Assembly (NCBI GenBank): GCA_034401795.1
Contig: CM067370.1
Coordinates: forward strand, 51,411,380 to 51,475,379
Reading direction: 5' to 3'
DNA: 64,000 bases
DNA from: Chaetoderma sp. LZ-2023a
Taxonomy: Eukaryota > Mollusca > Caudofoveata > Chaetodermatida > Chaetodermatidae
Below, one piece after another: positions 12,451 through 22,047 of this stretch. The notes under the pieces were generated by a model. The model saw only the letters and a list, made by a program, of their open reading frames with translations. It had not been told where the DNA came from and made no database searches. The stretch's first letter is position 1. Each line of letters starts with the position of its first letter. A program made the translations under genes and the position numbers.

Positions 12451-13702
12451 GATGGGATCCTTCAATCACTTCCGGTCGGATTGCCCACACGGTAATCAAC
12501 ACGACCATTCATTTGCCTTATATATATCATGTCATACAAAGAATAGGCTCCGAGCACCACTCGTGATACCAGCACCAATCAGGCAAATGAGGCCCGTAGT
12601 GTAAGATTAGAAATGTGGGCTTTGAAGCGGGTCTGGGGAATTCCCCGATTATAACAAACCGTATCATGACTGAAGTAAAATGGTGCATGCATTTCCCCCA
12701 TTCTGAGCATAGAAATCAGCGTTATACAGGTACAGTCCAGGAAAGATTATCATGTTTCCAAAACATAATAAAAGGTACTGTTGAAAAGTTAGAAATTATG
12801 TAGATTAGAATAGATCGCCGCCTAATGCTGCAGTGTCTTCCACTCGAATTATGTTCACAATATTCAACACAATATTTCTTATATCGTGTTCAAATTAGTT
12901 TTGGTGTGGAAACATGTTAACTTAATTCTTAGCTGTACTGTAGATGCCTGCCTACATATCTATATCTATGCGATCAAATATAATCTATTATGTATCTATT
13001 ATGTATCAATGTTAATACACAATTAGTACATTGAATGTGCCTACCTTACCTGTCTGCAGATGATCACTGCGTGACTTTATAGCAATATTAAATATGATAT
13101 TCTAATCTGACTATACATCTGTAAAATTTTGTTCTTGGTTGAGACACATTGTCAAATCATGCCATCTTATGCCCTTATTCCGTCCACACCGATTTAGTGA
13201 AATGATCGGCGTATGATTAATGACTGAGTCACAGAGAGATATGTCTATATTTCTGATGGTTTGAGATAAATAATTTATGTTTAAACAACTAAATCTGCAT
13301 ATATGGATGTGAAAAGGATGGGATAAATTAAATATTTGGATTTGACAAAACACAAGTATCTGTCTATTAACTTGGGAATGCTTATTTACGCTTCCACCTC
13401 ACCCCAATCTCATCCTTTCTGGATTATGTATAAAACATATTATATATTCTCAGCAATCAATATGCCAACTCAATAATCCATAGTATTGCTTTGTGCAAAT
13501 CTCTTCTTAGTCGAAATTCAAACAGAAGTTATTCCACTGCAATACAAGATCGAGTTTATCTAGCTGGAAGCATGTTTTTCACAAAAACTCGGGGATAAGA
13601 TGAGTTTACGCAGCGCCAATAACCCCTCGTCCCGAGTAGGAGCGGGATGAAGCTGACAATGATGTGATCAATGAGGCTTTATACGTGTCAACAGCGTCTC
13701 GA
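12451..13702. other. No recognisable feature
   Basis: AT-rich. The open frame at 13111-13353 (minus) and the one at 12615-12803 (plus) have no domain signal. CAATATTCAACACAATATTT near 12860 may be a scrap of a family 1 hairpin arm. Confidence 0.5.
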
Positions 13703-13706
13703 TTAA

Positions 13707-14229
13707 CCCTTTGATGTTCAAGATGTTTTAAAAAGACGTTAATTTTTGCAGACCAGAAGAAAATTTCTGTCAAAAATAACAATCTGTTGTCCTGCAAATG
13801 AACATTCGTCCAGACAACTGCAGAAGCCGTAATGGACCTTTCCATTTTTAGCCCTGCCCGCCCATCACTAGCTAAGCTCCACCCACACCTCGCCGTGTTT
13901 GGATTGATCGATCCCCGAATGCCCTAGATATCAATTTCCTGAGAACTATACAGGGAAGCTGTTGAATATTTTGTAACCATAGGCAGCAACAGCGCCCAGT
14001 CAAATTAGTTTCAAAATATTCAACAGAATATTTATTAAATAGTAAAATCAAACAATTTGTACAACAGCCCATAGACCGTCATCAAATATGCGTTCGTGAC
14101 GGACGTATCGACGTCATTCATGACGTCATTCATTATGATGTCATTGTACACACCGCGGAGTTCATTATGACGTCATATGATGGGTGGGTACTCTGGAAAG
14201 GTGAATTGGCCCGCTTGGCCATTAAAGAG
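13707..14229 (+). mobile_element. Family 2 (TTAA/CCCTTT) MITE interrupted by family 1 copy G
   Basis: The left part (13707-13830) starts CCCTTTGATG after TTAA and contains CCTGCAAATGAACATTCG. The right part (14204-14229) ends GGCCATTAAAGAG before TTAA. The two parts are split by family 1 copy G. The neighbouring uninterrupted copy at 14234-14386 shows what the empty site looks like (GGCGATTTGTCCAGC), so the nesting order is clear: family 2 is older here. Confidence 0.8.
13834..14203 (+). mobile_element. Family 1 hairpin MITE, copy G, nested in family 2
   Basis: Starts GGACCTTTCCATTTTTAG and ends GTACTCTGGAAAGGTG, with AAT on both sides (13831-13833, 14204-14206). The left hairpin arm is shortened (GCTGTTGAATATTTTGTAAC), and the right arm is complete. 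The right half has several TGACGTCA or near-identical sites. Confidence 0.88.
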
Positions 14230-14233
14230 TTAA

Positions 14234-14386
14234 TGATCAAGAAAAGTCATGCCTTTACTTAGCCAGTGCCCATCTAAGGCCAATGTGCAGTGGTAAATTC
14301 TCAAAAATAATCTTCTATTGTCCTACAAATGCACACCGCGCAAAACCACTGCAGATGGCGATTTGTCCAGCATGGCCATTAAAGGG
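14234..14386 (+). mobile_element. Family 2 MITE, second adjacent copy
   Basis: Shares its left TTAA with the preceding copy. Contains TCTCAAAAATAATCTTCTA, CCTACAAATGCACA and the end GGCCATTAAAGGG before TTAC. The left end is diverged (TGATCAAG instead of CCCTTT). Confidence 0.7.
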
Positions 14387-14389
14387 TTA

Positions 14390-16000
14390 CGTTGACAGCG
14401 GGTTAATTACAAAACAGATCATTTCTCCCACACATTGTAGCAGTTATCGCTGCAAGATTATATTGTTTAGATTGCTTATCGGATTGCTAGTATTAACTTA
14501 TCCGCAGTGCAGATATCCTATCTGTTAATCAAACCCATGTCGCGTTATACAACGCAGTACTCACGTCACATTACATCGGTTGCCACAATCAAAAGCGGTC
14601 ACATATCGTGATTTTGTTGTCACAATCAAGAGCTGGCATACCTCGAAATCACCATTTTGCAACCACGTGTGATAACATTAATTTATTTTTGTTGAACAGC
14701 ATGGCGGTTAGCGGCAATCTAAATATGGATTTGATTATGACCTTAGCACAGCAATCGGTAGCAGACAATGGGTGTCACCTCATCCACCCCCCACCCACCC
14801 ACCCCCACCCCCCCCCCCGCCCACAATTCCCGAATCACCAAATGCACTATGTAGGAACTTGATGGCGTGCATCAATTCTACGTGCGTTGGTGAGAAGTTG
14901 AAAAAGTACCGTTCAGACAGGTTCTGGCAACTCGTGTATATTTGCACAATAGAAGGCAATAGAATATACATTTGTTATGAGACAGTTGAAAAGTTGATCG
15001 TGTGTGCGACGATTTACAAGAGAAAAATCAGCTTGTCGAAGTGGAATTAATTATAGTCTTGGTCACGTGTGGATATGTTTATGTTATGCTAGTATGTTTG
15101 TATTCATCCCTAGATTACTGTCATTTCTTTAAAATGATAATTGGTTTTCATTTTCGGAACACAGTTATAGTAATGTCTTTTTTTACAAATTGAAAAGCCT
15201 TTCTGTCTGATACGTTCACGATTTCTAGATTTTTCTGCAGTTTCGTATAAAAAGAGGTAGCAACAGCGCCGAGTAAAATCAGAATTAGCTACGGTTATCA
15301 GAGTATAGCTTGACTACAATGGTTATTACAGCTGTTAGGAATAAGCATGGTGACATTAAGATCACCAGGCAAGGTGACTAGGTGGCAAGGTGGTAAGGCA
15401 GCAAGGTATCCTGGCTGCAAAGTTATGTCTTAAAATGTGGAGTTTTTAGCAAAACATATCGACTTATGTTTCAGGAGTGCTTGAGTCCATTGCAACTAAT
15501 CTTGAATACATAGTTGCCTATTCTACTAGGAGTACGCGTGACGTCACCAAGGCCACATTTAAAGGTCATGGTCAGTGGGTTCTGATGAGGGTGGGCAATG
15601 TAATTACTTAATCCTTCGAAAGTCTTGTTCTAAGTCATAATCATTAGATTTTCCCGGTCTCTCTTCATTGGTATCGCAAAGATCGCGATTAAATATCGTG
15701 ATCCATGGTTAAATCGCACACGCCAACTGGTGCTGCTGGTAGACGAAAGTAAAAGAAAAAATGATGCATCTGTATGACGCCTGTTCATTTATGATCTAGA
15801 ATGACCATTTTGTGCCACCGCCTTCTTCGTAATAATACCATCACGTGCAAGCTGATAGATTGCTACCCCGGTATTGATAATGATATTATATCTGTCCCGT
15901 AATAGTCTAGATATTGTCAGTTGTCACTTTGTAGGACACGTATCAGCAATTACAATTTCCTCGATCTCCCCACCTTCATTATTCTAAGACGCATAGTAAC
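14390..16000. other. No gene; C-rich tract at 14787-14822
   Basis: A CCCACCC/CCCCC tract lies at 14787-14822. Open frames around it are shadows of the repeat. A short stretch of AAGGTG/GGCAAGG-like units lies near 15360-15410. Nothing else is recognised. Confidence 0.5.
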
Positions 16001-16032
16001 CAGATGATTATTAGTACACAAATAATCATCTG
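16001..16032. other. Perfect 12-bp stem-loop
   Basis: CAGATGATTATT and AATAATCATCTG form a perfect stem around an 8-nt loop. No flanking context gives it a function. Confidence 0.5.
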
Positions 16033-16754
16033 CTGGATTCCCAAACTACACGTATTTTTTCGTGATAGCCGTATTGTATATGTATTGAATAGTATACACG
16101 ATCATGATATACTCCATTGTATACGTCGGCTGGCAAAGAGTAACGAGAAAGAACCTCATCAATGCGGGAATACTTTCTAGCAGGCTAATCGAGAGGACGC
16201 AATTAGTGAAGAACAGCTGATAAATTAGATTAGTGCATGTGTTATGTTTTTGTGGCTACAGATGAATGCGCATAACATGCTGTTCTAGTCATGAATTATC
16301 GATTAGAAATCGTGCCATTATGTTGCTCAATTCAATGTCCTGAATTGAATGTACTCGTATACTGTCTGGGGAAAGAATATCAGAAACTGTTGTGCAAGTC
16401 TTGTAAAAAAACGTGGCTCGGCATACGAGCATACGTGGGCTGGTGTAATAATGATGCGCTTGTGTAATAATGAAAACATCCTACATTCCTTATCCCCCGC
16501 AGATACTTCCTGCTTGTTAGTGTTATGGACGGAGGAAGGCCTTTAAAAATGGGGTTGTTGACATTAGGGCGAGGGTGGGGGCTTCCGCCGGAAGGGGTCC
16601 TACCCCTGAAAATTTTGATAACCTGAGAAGCAATTTCCTGCGTTTGGAGTAATAAAGACGCACTTGGATTCCGCTTCACTTTATAGATCTTTGTATTTGA
16701 CTACCAAATGATCGTGGTATTGTGGGTCGGGTTGGAGTTGCAGATGGAGAGACC

Positions 16755-16825
16755 CATCGATAACCGAGCCAGTCATTCCAGTGACACATTAAAAAACACC
16801 TTTCTCTTGGTCTGCAAATGGACTT
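16755..16825 (+). mobile_element. Family 2 MITE fragment
   Basis: The stretch AACCGAGCCAGTCATTCCAG, then GACACATTAAAAAACACC and GGTCTGCAAATGGAC, matches the interior of family 2. Both ends are missing. Confidence 0.65.
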
Positions 16826-17905
16826 TTTCTATACGTGCTTGTGTGCGTGTTCGCACGCTCGCCGCCAAATCTCTAAAGTTAAACCTTTGTTGGAACCGAT
16901 TTGATATGAATTCTCATTGACATGCACATAGGAAATATTTGAAACTTGAATAATTTCGGCAACAGTTAACAGCTTAGCTAGTATAAACAACGCCTACAAT
17001 GGACATATCATAGGCCAATAAGAATAAACAATTCAATCAAGAGATGAGATTGAATCATGTAAAACCTGTATTAAGATTTGAGAAAGCGTAGTGCAAATGA
17101 TCGGCAGTCCTCCACTTAAGGCAGACAATCTTTAAATAATATGAGGGGAAGAGATCCCAAAGAAAATTGTGTAAAATAGATGCTCTGAGAAGCCGTTTCA
17201 TGCGTTCTGGTGAATAAAGAAGTACCTATTTTTTTTACAGTACAATACAATTTTAATGAGGGGCCTTTGCCCCACACTCATGAAAATGGTAGGGGTGTAG
17301 CCACCACAACCAACCCCTCCCCCTCTTTCGCCGCCCCTGGGTGTTTGTACTCCCGCTTCCTGTAGACAATAGCACATTTAGCGAGTGTGTACAGTGGCGT
17401 CCTTTACCAGCTTCACGGGATATGGCGCCGAGTGCAGAAAATTCCAATGACTGTTGTGGTCTTGTGGCACTAGCATTCGAAGAACATGGGCAAACATAGA
17501 CTAACAAACATAGACTAACGTTGTTGGGACACTTTCACTGATAGTGGGCCCGTACTGAACATAGCGTATTGTACCCCATTGAGGATCATGATGTTCCGCC
17601 ATATGGAGTGGGGTCAGGTTTAAAACTTTCGCTCCTACATGAATATCAAATTGGTAATACAGTCAATATGAACATTAAATTGGCAACATCGTCTATGGGA
17701 GTGCATTGAACAGGTGTACAGGTGAATTTGCTTCTCCATATTTACTCCTTATGGACATCAAATTGACAACGTCGGCAATAAATACGTGGAATGGAATACA
17801 AATTGGTGCAAGTGCGGTCTTAATGGACCTTTAAATCGCTACAAGCGAACAGAGACTGGTGTTTCTGGCGAGCAGTATAAATGCTACTACTGATTTGAGC
17901 ACGTT
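16826..17905. other. No gene; weak dispersed duplication
   Basis: The segment near 17190-17225 (CTGAGAAGCCGTTTCATGCG and a following AATAAAG) resembles 16620-16660 (CTGAGAAGCAATTTCCTGCG, AATAAAG), so the two may be copies of one degraded repeat. No coding gene recognised. Confidence 0.4.
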
Positions 17906-17975
17906 TATAAAGGAAAATCGTCCGTGCCGCGCGAGTCTTTAAAGACGCGCGCGGCACGGACGATTTTCCTTTATA
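17906..17975. other. 70-bp near-perfect palindrome with no spacer
   Basis: Two 35-nt arms meet at GTCTTT|AAAGAC. Arm one (17906-17940) and the complement of arm two (17941-17975) differ at a single position (A versus C next to the GCGCG run). The arms run TATAAAGGAAAATCGTCCG, then TGCCGCGCG. It can form a cruciform in DNA or a long hairpin in RNA. No known element end was recognised. Confidence 0.95.
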
Positions 17976-18299
17976 TATATGCGTGCGTGAGTGCGTGCGC
18001 ATTATAATATATAGTATGGATATGTGGGAGTGTGATGGATGAACCAACATTCAAAGGCATGCGGTTAAACCTGGGAACTGGATCACACATACACGGCGCG
18101 GTGAGGGAGTGGCACAACGGAACGCGCTTTCCTGTGTGCGTGCATGCCTGTAGGAGTGCGTGCCTAGAGACTACGCAATTTATGGGGTGAGAGGCTACGA
18201 CTGTTCGGTGGCTGGGTGGTGAATTTCGAGGCCCCCACTAACCGTCGAAGACCCTTAAATATATATGTAAATTGTGGCCACCCAGTAGCGTAATGAAGG
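17976..18299. other. No recognisable feature
   Basis: Contains short GTGCGTGC-type runs. No gene. Confidence 0.45.
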
Positions 18300-19710
18300 A
18301 GGTGGGGGCAACATTCATTCCTCGCATATCCCTAATAGAGCCAGAGATGGTGTTTGGCGATTAATCCATAGAAGGCTATGGGTAGGCTCTCTCCTCAAGA
18401 AAGTAGGAATTACTGGGAGTGACAGGTGTTTATTGTGTTTAACAGCAGAGGAAACACTCGTCCATTTATTTGTGGATTGCACTGTTATTGCTCAGTTTTG
18501 GACATAGATCAAACGTGTTTTAATTAAGTTTGCTGCATCCAGTTCCAAATTGCACCTACCGAAATACTGTTTCCCGACCTTTCTGGATATAATGTAAATA
18601 ATGATGTTAAAAAGATCGCATTATTTTGCCTTAGTTTAGGCAACTAGAGCATTTGGAAATACCGTTGCTCTAGAGCCTACGATGTACTTGACGATCCTAG
18701 CACTATCCACTTTACGAAATTAAAAAATACTTTTGATTTCTCGCTTGCATATTGTCTACAATGTGAATACCATGCATCACTGAAGGGAAATAGCCTCCAT
18801 CGATTTAAAGTCAAGTGGTGTAGAGGCGAGATGGTTTCCATTGATTCTGGGCTATTAGTTATTTTGAAGATCGTGTACAGTTGAAATAAGTAATGGAAAA
18901 ATGGAAAAAGACAAATCTGCAGATTCAATGCAGCTTAGTAGTTCCTTAAAATCTTTTCAGGACAAAATGTTTTGGGCGTGATTGGACTGGATTGGAATAT
19001 AAGACAGCAATGCCTTCCAGTTCAGTTACGTTCCTAATATTCAACGGATTTCTTGCTAGGAAACATGTTTTTCACTAGATTTTGTGTTGTTCATTTTAGT
19101 ATTTTAGTGTGTGGACGCTTTTGCTGCATGATAGCAACAGCTTCCCATCAAATTGGCTTTAAATTTTCAACAACCACAAAATTAACCTGGAAAATATCAT
19201 GATTAATAATTCAAATAGTATTTATAGTCAACCACACGGTCTACATGAATGTTTATATTTAGTATCATTTGTTCTGGGGTAAATTTCAAAACGTCCATTC
19301 AAAGTAAATTAACTTGGCTTTTTCATTTTATGTTTTGTAATTTGGTCTAATCATGTATTCACAGTAGCCAAAATATTCATAATATGGTAATTTTTTTAAC
19401 AGTTTTGGAGATTCATGTGTGTAAGGCAATTGCATCAGGGTATTTTGTAATAAACAAAAATTAAGTGGTCCATATTAATTTCATTGTATGAGCACCGTTT
19501 CATTGCTTTTATAGCAAGGCAATAATATGATTTATATAATGTTTATAAATATATTTTTAAATTTATAGAATTTATTTCTACATAATACTGACGTATACTG
19601 TGTGTTAATTAATTTCCCTACATTTTAGTGTTCTTTGTCAGTAAATGTTTTTGGATAGAAAGGCTTTCCACACGATCCTTTGATCGCGTTACCAAAAAAA
19701 GAAGAAAAAA
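18300..19710 (+). pseudogene. Tx1/L1-like LINE copy 1: C-terminus of ORF2 and 3' UTR
   Basis: Translation gives ARDGVWRLIHRRLWVG, then SDRCLLCLTAEETLVHLFVDC and FWT. The same order in copy 2 is ARDLAWRLLHRRLWVG, then TDRCLLCNTEEETIDHLFTQC. The final block FKVKWCRGEMVSIDSG matches copy 2 FKDVWCKTGLVSIEYG. The frame ends near 18884, after internal stops and shifts. The 3' UTR shares a block with copy 2 (19265-19305 against 26027-26071). It terminates with AAAAAAAGAAGAAAAAAA directly before an (AGT)n array, exactly as copy 2 does. A family 1 arm fragment sits at 19135-19190. Everything 5' of the RT thumb is absent. Confidence 0.85.
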
Positions 19711-19750
19711 AGTAGTAGTAGTAGTAGTTAGTAGCAGCAGCAGTAGTATT

Positions 19751-19842
<92 letters not shown>

Positions 19843-19861
19843 CAGCAGCAGCAGTAGTATT

Positions 19862-19953
<92 letters not shown>

Positions 19954-20008
19954 CAGAAGCAACAGCAGCAGTAGCAGCAGTAGTAGTAGTAGTAGTAGTA
20001 GTAGTAGT
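19711..20008 (+). repeat. (AGT)n microsatellite 1, 298 bp, between two Tx1-like LINEs
   Basis: AGT units with blocks of AGC and two ATT interruptions (AGTAGTATTAGCAGCAGC). It lies immediately after the A-rich end of LINE copy 1 and immediately before the 5' region of copy 2. Poly-Ser and poly-Leu frames are artefacts of the repeat. Confidence 0.97.
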
Positions 20009-20697
20009 CGAAGTGAACGCACGCGTTTATTTAGCTCTGCAATTGCTGCCCGAATTTGCTAGTTTCTAGCACGATTTTGTAGATAAATTTTATACATATA
20101 TTTCGTATTAGTATTTCCTTTCAAACATTAAGTTTAATTTGTAAATTCTTGTCTTGGTTGGAGCGCATTTTGTGTCTCCATTTTCTAAAGGCATTCCTCT
20201 TAGCTGGCCGTTTCCGCCATTTAATAGGGCTCCTCTTACTGTGGTCAATGCAATACATTTCTCCCCGCGCCAGTCTGCTATTTCTATAGTTCGTAGGCTA
20301 GCGCATTATATTTGGCAAGATCGCTTGAGTGAGTGGATTTAATTCCTTTGTCATTTGTAAGCACAAGCCTAGTTCTTTAACTATATAAATCCTTATAGTC
20401 AGTTGGCTGTCCCCGGTCAACTCGAACAGACTAACAAATATATGACTGTACTATCTATTCATATATTTGTTAGTATACTTCAATCGGCTAGGTGTTAGTG
20501 AACCACTTAGAAAGTGGTTCAAACTAACAAATATACGACTGTACTCTCTATTCGTATATTTGTTGGTAGACGTCAGTGTTTCAAAAGGGGACACTATTTA
20601 TTTAGTGTTTAGCTCTTTCCATGACGTCCTGGTGTTATATAAGTATATATTTATTATATATTGTAGTAGTATGGGGTTCCTCCTTTGATAAACCACC
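20009..20697 (+). other. 5' leader of the near full-length Tx1-like LINE
   Basis: This 689-bp stretch lies between the (AGT)n array and the probable ORF1 start. It has no ORF consistent with the element but carries three consecutive stem-loops at 20430-20567. Its position suggests an internal promoter or 5' UTR. That role is inferred. Confidence 0.6.
20430..20567 (+). other. Three consecutive stem-loops, outer two covarying
   Basis: Stem 1 (20430-20474): ACTAACAAATATATGA pairs perfectly with its 3' arm around a 13-nt loop. Stem 3 (20523-20567): ACTAACAAATATACGA pairs with TCGTATATTTGTTGGT, one pair being U-G in RNA, around a near-identical loop. The two differ at T-A versus C-G in the stem, which preserves pairing on both sides. 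Between them GAACCACTT and AAGTGGTTC (20500-20520) form a perfect 9-bp stem with a 3-nt loop. An RNA-level role is inferred. Confidence 0.85.
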
Positions 20698-22043
20698 ATG
20701 GCAACCTATAAGCGTACCCTAAGCCTTAAAATAACAAGGGGTGGGGTGTCACGGCTATCGATGTGTATCATGGGTTAAAAGACGTCGTTGGCGCGGGACC
20801 TGCTACTTTGCAGGGGCTTATCAATGTTACTAAAACTGTATGGATTGTAACAGTATCAAATGAGGGAGTCAAGGAAAAGCTTCTGAAAGATGTTCTTATT
20901 GTAAAAGGTGAAGTTTGTAACGTAGAGGAAATCGATAGGTTGCTAGTGAAGATGAAAGTTCCACTAGAAATTCCAGATGACAGAATCATGAGTGAACTCA
21001 AGAAGTATGGCAAAGTGCAAAAGATTGAACGGGAAACGTATCCCTTTGACGGAACGCTAGAAAACGGTGTAAGACGTATTTGGTTTGCTAAAGTGGATAG
21101 CCATTTACCAAGCAGATTGACGCTAGATGGCAGCTTTGTCCTGCCCTTATTGTATAGAGGGCAAATTAAAGAATACCGGATCTGCCTAAGTACTGACCAT
21201 TTGGCAACAGATTGTCCCAATCGAAACAAATGTTTGCTCTGTGGTTCAGTTGACCCTTTTAAATGGCGCTGTCCAAAAAATCAAAACAAGCCCTCAGTAT
21301 CAGGAGATAATCGCCCATTAAAGGATGCAACTGAGTCAAATGCTTCTGAAGCAACCGCTACGGAAGCTGTTGTTTTGGTTCATGCCACTGTAAATGACAC
21401 AAACAAATCATCAAATCCTGTTAAAGTAACTACAGTTGATGAAATCCATGTATTAGAGGAGGGTATAACCTTAAGTCAAGAAAATACTAAAAATGCAGTG
21501 GAGCCAAACGTTGCTGTAAAAGACACGCAGGAAAATGATGACCTTACAGAAGAGCCAGTTTACAATTCCTTAGAAGATGAATTAAAATTAGGACAGGATA
21601 AGTTTAGGACTCAGAAGACAGAAAGTTCAGTCGATTTTCCGCTAAGCCCACTTGATTTAAGTCAGCTTGAAGATATGGTAGATGATGCTCCTGACAAATG
21701 TTACTTAAGTAGAAATAAGCGTCATAAAGAAGACAACAGCTCAGAATCTGAGATGGAAGTAAATGATATGGATGATGATACAATGTCAGTTGCGGAATCA
21801 GATGTGTCCATTCAAACACAGAGTTCACAGATGAAAGATGAAATGGTAATGTACCGATCAGAAGGGGGTGAAGTGTTAGTGCCATATGTAACGGCGAGAG
21901 GCGTGAAATATCGTCTACTGCGCCATGATTCTGATATTTCCAAATATGAATATTTGTCTGTGGTAGAACTAGGAAATATTAAATTCCCAGGAAAATTAGG
22001 TAAATGGTCTAAGAAACGAGCTAAAAAACCCAAATCTAGTTAA
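20698..22043 (+). pseudogene. Tx1/L1-like LINE ORF1 (nucleic-acid-binding protein)
   Basis: The most likely start is the ATG at 20698 (context CCACCATGG), giving MATYKRTLSLKITRGGVSRL. One base is then lost near 20755-20763, and the long frame continues YHGLKDVVGAGPATLQG. An RRM-like block follows (IPDDRIMSELKKYGKVQKI), then VRRIWFAKVDSHLPSRL and YRGQ, the usual order for Tx1-type ORF1. Two zinc knuckles follow at about residues 136-165 of the long frame. In the first, the leading Cys is Tyr (EYRICLSTDHLATDC). In the second, the His position is Pro (KCLLCGSVDPFKWRC). The C-terminal half is acidic (DMDDDTMS) and ends in a basic tail (KKRAKKPKSS). ORF2 begins 4 nt after its stop. Confidence 0.88.
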
Positions 22044-22047
22044 TCTA

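Noticed and set aside
19618..20062. Poly-Leu and poly-Ser proteins
   Set aside because: Six-frame translations of the (AGT)n array. The flanking residues belong to LINE UTR sequence.
20523..20567. Hammerhead ribozyme in the LINE leader
   Set aside because: No CTGANGA or GAAA core arranged around three helices. Only simple stems are visible.
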